Position numbers and translations under genes: made by a program
Part shown: in pieces, positions 49,801-61,200 of the stretch
Layout of the letters: each line of letters begins with the position of its first letter
Numbering within the stretch: position 1 is the first letter of the stretch
Assembly (NCBI RefSeq): GCF_003254395.2
Contig: NC_037642.1
Location: 5,265,903 to 5,329,902 of the forward strand
Direction of reading: 5' to 3'
DNA length: 64,000 bases
Source: Apis mellifera
Lineage: Eukaryota > Arthropoda > Insecta > Hymenoptera > Apidae
Notes under the pieces: model-generated
Told to the model about the DNA's origin: nothing
The model's input: the letters and a program-made list of their open reading frames with translations, nothing else
Database searches by the model: none

Positions 49801-51485
49801 TAAAACACATCATATTATCCAAAATATAAGAATTTACTTTTTTTTTAATATAACTCAATAAAAGCTTGGGAAAGAAATATTTATCACCACAAATCTTTTT
49901 CTTCCAACTATTCTAACACAGAAAGAAATTTTCTTTTTTATTTTTTATCGAAATACTACAATAAATAGAATTTACAGATATTATTAAATATTTCTATCCC
50001 GATAGGTAGAAGAGAATTCTGCGTTTAAAATCCAAGAAACGTACTTGAACCAGAAATTTACTTCGCCGTTATCGTAGTTGAATGGACTCAGACTTTGAAA
50101 TTAAATGAATCAAACTTAGAACTTAATTTTAGCTACCTTATCGTCGATAAGAAAATGGATTTCTTTCGATATAGAAGAATTGAAACAAGTGTTTTTCTCA
50201 ATTGAATAATCAATAATCGAATATTGTTCTATCGTATTTCGATTAATTTTGGATTACTAATTCGATTTCCAATTTTGATAATTAATTTTCGTTATTATAT
50301 TATTATCCATAATACTTTATAATGGATTATAATTATCATTTGTTTTATATAATATCCGTTTCGCATGATTTACGTATGTACTTGTTCATTGATCGTAAAA
50401 CCATAATTGTCCAACAAATCGATTTAACACTCTAATTATTTTCAGGCTATTAGTTGTTTGAAGAGAGCTCATTATCTCAATTCCATGGCCTTTTTACCCG
50501 CTTATAATTTGGGTATGGTTTTTTTGACTACTGGTCAACCAGCCTCGGCCGCAATTTATTTGTGCGCTGCGATTACCGCTGATCCAAAAAATTCAATGCC
50601 ATACCTTCTACTTGGAAGTAAGTTTCTTTTATATATATAATTTCTTTGGAAAGCATTTCAATTCTCAATTAGAAAAGATATTAGGAAAAAGATCAATTTT
50701 AATTTCGATAGAGAATAGTTAACAATATGATAAAATTTCTTTGAAAAAGAAACATAGATTGTTTTATGCTGTAAATATCTTATAGCAAATAGATAAATGC
50801 AGATTTGCATGATGTGTACATACCAGAAAAACTAGAATATACTTAAAATCGGCCTTTGAGTTCAAATTGATCTTATTTAATTTAATGAGTCATCTTTTAT
50901 CTTCACGTTTATCAAATATTTTCTTAATGAAAAATTCTTCCTAAAAGTAATAGCAAATATCCGTATTTTTATAGAAATACTAGTAAGACGATGTTATTTT
51001 TACAATGATAAAAGATATTGTCGAGTATAAGAAATTTTTTCATATCCATTTCTTTTCTTTTTTCGTTGTAACAATGAACAATAATAAAACAACTGAATCA
51101 TTTCTTACAGTCGCTCTGAAACGTCTAGATGACTTGGAAGGTGCGGAGAAAGTATTGCAAAAAGCTCATGCTCTTTCACCGCAAGATCCCTTCGTGTTAA
51201 TTAATTATGCGGTAATATTGGAGGCACAAGGTAAGGGAAATATAGCGGCCGAACTTGTGTCTGCGTTGAATGATATTACGGCAGTGATTGACGTGGACGA
51301 GCAGGCAAGTATTTTATTTTCGACATTTCAGGGAAAATGAAAATTGTTTCGCGTTAATATCTTGTCTATATTTACTGTGGTAGATAACGCAGACGGCAAA
51401 GAAATTGTCGATGAAACTTCAACAGGAAAGAGTAAACGGTAAAGAAGAGGAAGAGACGAGGGTACTCAACTCGGACGAAGTTTAA
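45858..51485 (+). CDS. BBS4: Bardet-Biedl syndrome 4 protein (BBSome TPR subunit)
   Basis: Tetratricopeptide-repeat subunit of the BBSome, the coat-like complex that moves membrane proteins in and out of cilia. Ten exons: 45858-45942, 46376-46518, 46596-46708, 47227-47321, 47454-47616, 48318-48471, 49007-49129, 50446-50617, 51111-51304, 51384-51485, total 447 residues (human 519). Family matches: NNWLLHRHYTRHEYKTCKIL (about 36-55), GLILRREGKIQDSLNYFQTA (77-96), NLGECYMKLNQ, ENPESIEAATELGLLYLKIG, ALSKYKQAAQSIPESYVLWN, NVGMCFYGKQKFVAAISCLK, YNLGMVFLTTGQPASAA, ALSPQDPFVLINYAVIL and QTAKKLSMKLQ near the end. These cover consecutive TPR units. Introns 4 and 9 have GC rather than GT at the donor, required to keep the conserved reading. 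The C terminus is shorter than in vertebrates and lacks their Ser/Pro-rich tail. Confidence 0.94.
46749..46805. repeat. (TA)n microsatellite in BBS4 intron 3
   Basis: About 28 TA units inside intron 3; shorter TA runs occur at about 45,980-46,002, 46,041-46,055 and 46,813-46,827. Confidence 0.95.
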
Positions 51486-54400
51486 AACGGATTATCATCT
51501 TCTTGAAAACAAAGACTTTGCTCTGAAAAGATTGTTTAATCTTTCCTGTGTATCAAATTTTTTTCATAATCTTTATTTTAGATGTGAATACTGTGAATTA
51601 GCTTATTATAATTCTATAAAAGAATACTTCAATAGAGATATAAATAACAATGTATACAATGTAATATTATGAATGATGAAAATGGAAATAACGAAGGAAT
51701 ACAAATTAAAAACAATGAAACGGGAAGAAACCAAGAAAATTGAAGGTATAAAGGTATGAAATTATTATTTCACCAAAAAAGTTTTCAAATTTTAAAACAA
51801 AGGTTTTTTTACAGATGATGAAAATAATTTTGTATCAAGTACATTTTTCAAATAGACTACATTTCTTTTCTCTTATGCATTATCTATTGAATATTTTGTC
51901 GCTTAGTCTTGCTCGTTTCTCGTTCCACGTGTCAAGGAGAGCCAGTTTCCTCATTAAGTTTTTTCGGATAACGCTACATTAACTCTACTAGTACTTATAA
52001 TTCCAACAGGTACCGATTTTAAAAATATCAAGGATTAATATTAATATGCTTCGTTCACGATTTATCGTTTAAAAATTATTAATGATTATTGTTATTAATG
52101 ATTTGTCTTTAAGAATCATTAGGTTATCTTTTCTTTGACTTATATATAGATACGATATTTTTTATCAAGCTTCACCTTCACCTTTATTTCTTTATGGAGG
52201 AATTATTCTGTAACATTTTCATTGAATCGTAAATGAATACGGAAATGAGCATATTAAGGAAGTAATTAAATTATATTCTTGTAAATTACTTACATAAGAC
52301 AAATGATAAGTTGTTTCAGTTTTCTTTGTCACGTACGATATCGAGTTTCCACAGTTAGTGGGGAATAAGCGCATATCTTGATTAAAAGTTCGTAGCCATA
52401 ATTTTTGGATTCACCTTCATTGAAATTGCACTTTTGAATCGTTTCGCTAATGTTCATTTCCATGCTCATCCGTGCATTAAATCGAAACGCTGGAGGTTTG
52501 AAAATTTTGGAATTTCTTTTTGATTTTCACACATACTATGACACAGAACAAACAATATAACGCTTGGAATATTTCGCTCGTTTGACTTTCTTTCTGAAAT
52601 GGAAGAATAAAGAAAAAAAGACCATCCCTTGATTTTTGAATCGTTAGAGAGAATTTTACGAGCGTTCAAGCGTGTATAAAATATATTTTATACACGTATA
52701 TAATAAATTTCTATTGTATTTTATATCTTTATTTGAGAAAATGAAGTCACATTTGAAATCTTTGAGGAATTTTCTCTTAAGAAATTAATTTAATATTATT
52801 AAGTTATAATCCTTCTAAGTTTAATTAAATAATGATGTCCTTAATTAAATTATCCTTAATATTCAAAGTGATATATTGAGGTATTATAATGCTTTATGAT
52901 TCTTTTACACATGCCTCCCACAGAAAGATCTATTTTAATGGAATTTCTTAACGTAAGTCCTTTAATTATTCTTCTCGTGCAAATAATCTTCAAAAGATTG
53001 TCTAAAACAAAGGGTTGATTAAAGACGAGTCTCAAGCATTTCTCTTTTTTCATCTTCCTCTTCTCTTCTTTTATAAGACTCGTTATCATTATCCCTCATT
53101 AACGTATCACGGGATCATACTTCTTCACTTTATGAAATGCAAACGATTATTCAACAATCCTTGAAAGTGTAATAAATTCTTGTGGAATTGTTCTAGAGAA
53201 TCAATATATCATTACATAATTATCGAGAATGTTATGAAATTGATTTAAATGGAATTTCGTTCGTTAATTCAAAAATTGTTCAATATCTCTATATGACAAA
53301 AGTTTAGAGAGAAGGGGAGCGTATGCAATTTGATCCAATATATCGAATAATTAATTGAAATCCTTTCGATGATAGATGTGTACGATGAAAGACGAACGTT
53401 GTATTTGCAAGTGCTTCTCTCATTACAAGTTGAGAGGTAACTCAATTAGAAAAGGCGACACAGAACGAAGCAATCTCTGCGCGATACGAGCACGAGGAAA
53501 ACCGATGAATTCCCCTTCAATCCGATAAATAATGCACCGTGCAGTTGCACTGATATGCACACGAAGAATATATATAAGTCTAAATACAATTTAAGATACT
53601 TTAAATACAAGGTTCAATATTTTTCTCTGAAAATGAGAAATAATGGTTTTGTAAAGACATAAATCATGATCAAAGTGTCCTGTTATACGTAATAATATTT
53701 TTCATTTCTCGTTGAAAAATATAACGTCTCTGAATAGATCGAATAAATAATATTTTACGTGACGAGTGAACTTGAGTATCGAGTATATTTCGAAGTGAAC
53801 AAATGAGTGAAAGAATGATATAGAATAATGGTGTAGAATGTAGAAAGAAGTTTTTAGAACTGTGAATAACACGTGTACTGAACCGTGTTGAAAATTTTAC
53901 ATTGGCAAAAGTACTTTTCAGAATACGATTTTATTTTTATTTTCTTTTGCATCGCCATTTCGAAGCTGAAAATCTGAGAAAAAGATTACATCTATTCTCT
54001 TACATGATTTATTTTTCTATCTGGAACAATCCAGTTTTTAGAGAATCATATTTTAAACAATATTTGGGAATATTTCTTTGAAAAATTAAAATTAAAGGTA
54101 ATATCGAATTTTACATAGAATATTGGTGAATGATATTAATTTTCAATATGTAAATAAAGTTTAGATGAAATTATACGAAATATAAACAAAAATGTAATTT
54201 TCAATCGGGGGAATATCAATTTACAAGAAATATTAAACATAATTAAAAAAATTAAATTAAATTAAATTCTATATCCAAAATATTTTTAATCTGAATTGAG
54301 AAATCAGAAATATATTTTTGTAGAAATGCAATTCTTAAGGATATTAATTTTCTCGTACGTTCTCGATGAAAATTTTCACGAAAAAAAAAGAGGAAAATTC

Positions 54401-57102
54401 AGGATTGAATTCGGTTATTATCGTTACGAAAGAAAATAATTTTGATTAATAAAATTAAAATGCAAATTGTCAAATTGTCTGGTGGAAGTAAAATCTCTCG
54501 TCATGAATTTGTGAATCTTTCCGTTTTAATACAGTCATTCATTAATATTTTGAATATTCATATAAGATCCAAACGTTCTCAAATTATTCTCAAATTATAT
54601 TATTTTAAAATTACTTTTTCAAAGTAATTTTATTCAAAGTTATTTGAATAATACAAATATTTCACACAAAGTGTTTTATGTGAAAGGTAAATGTATTTGC
54701 AATTAAATTTACTTGTTCTAATTAAAATATGATATTTGTTATTTGTTAAACTATTCTTACATAATTATTATTACATTTATAATTATTTACAATTATTTTA
54801 AATGTTTGATTGATTTTTCAAATAATTATTAAATAACTCAATCTATTATCTTTCTAATAAATCATCATCATCATTATTTAAATTATTTTAATTGCTCATA
54901 CAATATGACGTTAATTGAAATATAATTGTAATAATAATTATTTTTTAATTTAATTTATAGATAAATTTCGCCCAAATCTAATCCACATTCAGGAGGACAG
55001 ATCGATGATTTACATAATTGTACACCTTCCGTGCATGAATATAATACGGTTTCCACTATGATTTTGATTATACCAGTTGCTACATTCTGAACATGACACG
55101 CGATACGTTTATATACGACAAGTGGGTATAAAATAGATTTAACATTTGATTACGTACTTTCAAATGATTAATCGTTCAGGTGTCACGAATGGTCAACAAA
55201 TTCGATTCCCTTTGATCCACCGATTAGAATTTTTTCTCGATTGTTTTCGATTGTAATAGGAGACCGTTTTGTGATATGACAATTGTTTGATCGAACAGTT
55301 TTCAGATTAGAATATCTACTAGAAGCGACAGGAAACTTTTAATTTACCGACACAAAGATATTTACGATATTTCCTTTTACCTGAGATATTTTCATTAGAT
55401 CTCGTATTCGTCTTTAAAGGTAGAGATTTCAAAGAGAGAATTCCGGATAAAGCTCGGATATTAACTCGGTCAGCAGAAACGTTTAAAAATTAAAAATAGA
55501 AAATAGAAATTTCATTTTACGAAAAGAAACATATCCAAGTCCTATTTTATTATTTGTTTCACACTGTATATAGAATCTAATAAAAAATAATATACCATAT
55601 ATACTTTCAATTTTAATGGATTATTTAATGGATTATACTCGCTGTACTAGATACTCGCGTGTTATATCAAACGAAATTGGAAAGGGGATGGAATGAAAAA
55701 AAGTAAAACGAATTAATACAGAAATTTATTTATTCATAATCTATAAATAATTTCTCGTTTACAAACGATAGGAAGGATAGATTTTCAGCCGGGCTCAATA
55801 GCTAAAAATCCATCGGTCCTCTGTTTCTCGTACAAAAAGAATCATACGAGAAGAAACAATTATCACTGCAACTTTTCTCGATGACGATATTTACAAATTT
55901 CATGTTTCATTTACAACTCTATAGAAATAATTACGGCCTTAACATTAATATTATATTTACGAATAATTATACTTACTTACTTAATATATATTTGAACATA
56001 GGTGTACATCTTACTTGCATATGTATATATGCAACTCTGTAATGATTCGTTGTCCATTAATTAATTAATTAACGCAACATCGTTTCCTTTTCCCATCATA
56101 CGATGTTGATGATTTATCGAACGAAGCTCTCCAACGTAATATTTGTTTTACAAATGAGCTTATGTAATCTCGGCGATATCTAAATTTACACGAAAATACA
56201 CGTCACGCAATAGTGTGTATTAATAAATTGCACGAATATTATTGACAAGAATGATAAAACAAAAGAGAAATAAATATTGATAAATCTCGTCGTGCATTTA
56301 CTCTTCATATTTGCCCTCTATTTCGTTTTCTCCCTTAACGATTATTGTATCGATATCATTAATATTAATTTTAATAATTAACATTCGTTAACATCGTTCC
56401 CCGCAATATTAACGCTATTATTTTTGATGATACAAAGAAGAAAAATATCGAAAAATAATAATTCCAATATCGACGCTACAAAATTTTCGATTAAACTTCG
56501 AGCAACGGATCGAGTTTATCTTTTTTAACAAACCTGTCAGCCCAGCTAATAGCTCGGGACTTGAAGGAAAGTTCAATCGATTGTGAGATTCTCGAAGGAA
56601 GGGTTCAAACTTTAAGCATTCGTTTTTTTGATAGAGCAAACTCTATTATTCGTTGCGTCATTAGAAGTCCCGTTTCACGTTTGCCTATCAAGAACCATAT
56701 CGTTTCTTTGATAAAAACATGAAATGAAAAAAGAAAGAAGATCGATGATAATTCGATATTTTTCGTTATTATCCTTCTTTACGCATTTGTAAAAATTACG
56801 TGACGATATGAAGGTGGAGTTCAAAACAGGAAATCAATCAATTCTTCCTCTTAGAGGTGAGATATCAAAAAATGTACTTATATTATGAACACCACTCGAG
56901 GTGGATCACGCGAAGAGAAATTTATACTCCACCCTTATTGCGTGCGATGCAGATTTACATTTTCCATCATTCTCTATTACGCTACCGTGGAACGCCAATT
57001 TCCAAAAGGATAAGATTAGAAATTATATCAAGAGAGAGATGTGAACACCAATCTCTTAATCTCTCTCTAAAGACGCGTGGTCTCTAGACCTTTCAGCCTG
57101 CA
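51486..57102. other. AT-rich intergenic stretch between BBS4 and the GPCR gene
   Basis: BBS4 and the GPCR gene are convergent here. About 5.6 kb holds only short open frames without domains (for example 52,466-52,669 and 52,856-53,089 on the minus strand). The right part may include a long 3' untranslated region of the GPCR transcript; minus-strand AATAAA signals lie near 55,725-55,735. I see no RNA gene or transposon. Confidence 0.5.
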
Positions 57103-58274
57103 TCATACGTAAGTGCTTTGCACGTCCGTTTGTTGCGTGGCGGGTTGCCATTTCTTCATGATCCTAGGTTTGAACAGCTGGCCGAAAGTTGTGCGAAATT
57201 GCCTGGACATGGAGCAATAGAGGATGAAATTGATGGCGCCGTTTAACAGGGCGAGGATGTCCATCACCTCGCCGAAATTATGGTAGCAATTACGGAAGAA
57301 GCAATCGCCCAGAACACCGGATAGAAGGCCCAGTATACCCTGAGGTATCTCCGTGACCAGGAACAAGAGTAACACGGCGACGAGCATCTTAGTCGTCCTA
57401 TCCGCTCTCCTCTCGGATTTGCTCGGCCTTTTCGGGATCAAACCGTTACCCATTACAGAGATATTCTTGCACTGGTTGTAACTCTTCAAAGCCTGCTTCC
57501 TCCCTTTCGCTCTGCAACACGATTCCGCTCGATATTAATCAATTTCCTTTTTATTCTTATTGTTAATATTATTATTATTCTTTTATAGATATTTCTCGAA
57601 CACGAAGATGGTTTACTTTGTTTTAATTAATCGATGGAACGTCGAATTGAACTATCTTTTTTTTTTTAAATTGCTTTTACACGATGACAATGTAGTTTCT
57701 TATACGTGGAAGGAATTGAAGAGGATAGAAGAAATGTGAACGAATTTTTTAACTTGTTGTAAATAATAACATTAATAATTGTTAGTTTCACTCTGATATA
57801 TATATTTGTAAAAACGTACCTGTAAAGAGCTTTTATCAACCAACAGCTAATAACGGTGAGAATGACGCAGGGTAAAAGTTTCACCACCACCCCCAGTATC
57901 CAGAAATTCAATTGGTAGAAAAAGTCCTTGTGCTGGGAGTAGTCGGCATCCACTATGTAAGCGATTTCCAGGATGCCATTTTCATTTACAGTTTGCTTTC
58001 TTATCTGAGAATTAGAAATAGAAAAGAAAAAAAGAAGGAATGAATTTTAATTTCTAATCTATCTAGAAGAAAATTTAATTTCATGTAATTGGACCGATCT
58101 TTTGGAATAAATTATTATTTATTGCTAATGGTTATTTCAAATAAATTTTTAAACAAATTACTCACTCCGAACACGAGATAACTAGGAGCACAGGCGATAA
58201 ACGGCGCTAAAAAGCTGCTCCATAGGGCCATTTTGCATCGAGCTGCGGTACACCAAGTATTGTACTGTGGAAAT
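57103..58274 (-). CDS. class A neuropeptide GPCR, myosuppressin/FMRFamide (dmsr/SPR-like) family, 3' exons only
   Basis: Seven-helix receptor for an RFamide-type neuropeptide; only TM4 to the C terminus is visible. Exons: 58274-58166, 58004-57820, 57511-57103, all GT-AG with matching phases. The first begins FPQYNTWCTAARCKMALWSS (just after TM3 and intracellular loop 2, leading into TM4). The second holds TM5, NFWILGVVVKLLPCVILTVI. The third holds TM6, DRTTKMLVAVLLLFLVTEIP, then QGILGLL, and TM7 GEVMDILALLNGAINFILYC with SRQFRTTFGQLF in helix 8. TM7 has NxxINFILY in place of the usual NPxxY, which is normal for this family. The TM6 and TM7 blocks match insect myosuppressin receptors and the related sex peptide receptor; I favour the myosuppressin side because of the PQxNxWC block and because honey bees are reported to lack the sex peptide receptor. 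The stop follows QSTYV. Confidence 0.85.
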
Positions 58275-61200
58275 CTGTGAGATAACAAAAAAGAAGATTG
58301 GATTTTGTGTAATCGTAAAATTTAAGAGAGAATTTTTCTTTTATTTTTTTCCATTTCATGCGTTTATTAATAATATTTCATTTTCAATGCAGATTCATCG
58401 AACTGTTCGATACGTCAAACAACATTTTTCTGCTCCAATTGAATTTTCACCCATCTCGCCCCTTTTCAGAGGAATGCTTTTCGAAATTTCGAATTTGCCA
58501 AAGACAGGATATCAATTCATTTCAAATTCATTAATTTTAAAAATTTAAGCAAAAACACATTATACGTGCGCGAGCAAAATTAAAGGTAAGAGAGCATAGA
58601 TTTCATTTTTATTCTTTGTCGAGTAAAAAAAAAAAAAGAATTTTGAAATTTCATCGTTCGATCATTTTTGTTCAAATTTTCTCGAGATCGTAATACTTAA
58701 AGAGATTTTTAAGACTTTCTATCGATCGATTCCCATCTAATTCGCCTTTATTGAAAAGCTTTATTTCATTATTCCCTCGTAAATTCGTTTATAGCGGTGA
58801 AGTAGAGAATTCAAACGTTCCTTTGATGTCTTTAATCCCATCGTCATTCAATCTATGCAATTGAAATAATTAATCAAGGATCTGGTCGTATCAGATATAG
58901 TCGTATATTGCCCTGATCTTTCAGATTAACATGTGAAATTCCATGTGTTTGCAATTTTCGATTTTTTTTTCTTCATCTGTGCAAATACGATGAAATGATT
59001 AAATCATCTTTTATACATCCCATATGTGCATACATTATTTGAAAAGATTAAGATTAGGCTACTTTTATCGTAGCTTTATAACATTTTGCATCATAATCAT
59101 TGTACAATTTATTTGATTTTTTTGAAAATACATCTTTTTATTTTTTTCTACTTATCTAAAGAATATTTGTTAATAGAAAAGATTTAATCGACGATACAGA
59201 AATTCATATAAACGAGAGTTTGCTCAGAAATATCAAAGCTCGAGCGTAATTCGATCTTTGAAATGTAAGAAAAAAAAAAAAAAGAAAAAAATCAATGAAT
59301 GTAATACGTGTTTCGAGATGAAATCATATTTAAAATTATAGTTTGAATTTAAAAAAAATATCACGTTTCTACTTGTTCGCTTTTCTAAGAACGCCAAGTT
59401 TAAACTTCGTGGAGAATATTGTTATTTTAGAAGAATATAAAGAGTCGAAATTAATGAAACAGATGTCTTTTGTAAATTTAATTTCATCGAAGTGGAAAGA
59501 CATGAAACAACTGGGATACATATAACTGATATAATTTAATCGAACTGTGAGATATGATGATTCATAATCTCTTTCATATTTTGATAACTCTCTGATCTTT
59601 TCCACTTGATTTTCTACAATGTAATTAATCCTTTTAAGATCCAATTAATTGCCAATTTTCATTTTAAGAAATTATTTATTTCGAATCTTTATATTGAATA
59701 TTGTATAAGAAAACTGTATCATTAATTCATATTTTCATATTTTCATATTCATCAAAAAGATTTTTATTTTTTTAAATGTATTTTTGGAAAATGGACATTT
59801 TTCGATCTTTTTTTTTGCTTTTTTTTCTTTTGATCGAATCATCCATTGTTTTTACTGTGCTTTGTTTTTACATCGTTCCATTTTAAAAATACGAATGTAT
59901 TTGAAGTTAAAACTCTCGAGTGGTTTTAAGAACGTATCATTTTATTTCTAAAGTATGAACACACGAAAAGAATTTACAATTTCATCGAATTAATTCTCAC
60001 GTTTCATCTTAGTTTGTTATACTTAAGATTCGAAAAGTTTCGAAAAACTTTGCTCAAATCGAATTGATCTTCTAACTTATACACGAATCTATAGCGAGCA
60101 CACTTTGCGAATACTATCCACGAGTTTCAAAAGTCTACTTTATTAAATTTCGAAGTAAATAATATAGAACTAATATATTCGATATTTTAAAATTAAAATT
60201 ATCTCTTTCTCCCCATTTCATCCCCATTTATTTCTCTATCAAAGATCTCGAGGAATGTAATTTGGTGTAATATCGATTTTTCTTAAATTGTTAAAAGTAT
60301 TTAAAAAGGTTTTAAAGGTTTGAAAATTGAAAAGAAAAAAGTGAAATTATGATATTATGAACGTAACAAAATTAATATTGACATTTTAGCATTTTAATCT
60401 AACGTAAATAACAAAATTAGCAGAGAGCTGGATGTGAAAGCTACAATCGTTAAAAATGAAAAATAATTTCAAACTTTTAATATATACTTCTGTCCAAAAT
60501 TATTAATATTTTTCAAGAATTAAAAAAAAGAAAAAAACAATCACATTAGGATACAGATTGAAAATTTTTCAAACATAAAATTTGTTAAAATTAAAGACAA
60601 TTAAAACTGCTATTTTTTAGCACTTTAAATTTGAATAAATAATGAAATTAACAAAGAGTATAGCTACAATTGGAAAAGTGATTTCAAACTTTTAAATCTA
60701 TATTTCAGTAGTTTTTGCAATAGCAAAACTTTATAATAGAGATGTATTCAACGTTATTTGATTTATGTTCGTGAAAGAAGATAATTAAAGACAATTTTGC
60801 GTATATTATTTATACCCCAGATTATTTTATCTTCTATTTTTTTATATTTTAATCAGCTGTGGCAGTTCATAATTTAAGATATCACGCGTTTGATATCAAA
60901 AATACTTTTGAGGTTCGAATAAAGCAACAAAGAAAGATGGTTCATGAACGGTATGCTAATATTTTTATATCCACACTCTCATAATTGAGACTCCATCTCG
61001 TATAAATTTACTGATCTTCGTCCAATATTAATGTATACATCTAGAAATCCAAGAATATTTCAGAAGCTTACAGTTTTCCTTCCAAGGCAACTTGGAATCT
61101 ATCTCTCTTGAGTATACACGTCTATGGAAATTTTATTTTATTTTCCTCTTGCTCCTGTCTATATTTTATATTCTTCTCCATATTTTTTCCTTATCGTTAT

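Noticed and set aside
51305..51340. Reading through intron 9 as the true BBS4 C terminus
   Set aside because: The GC-AG spliced reading restores a segment similar to vertebrate BBS4, so read-through is kept only as a possible isoform.
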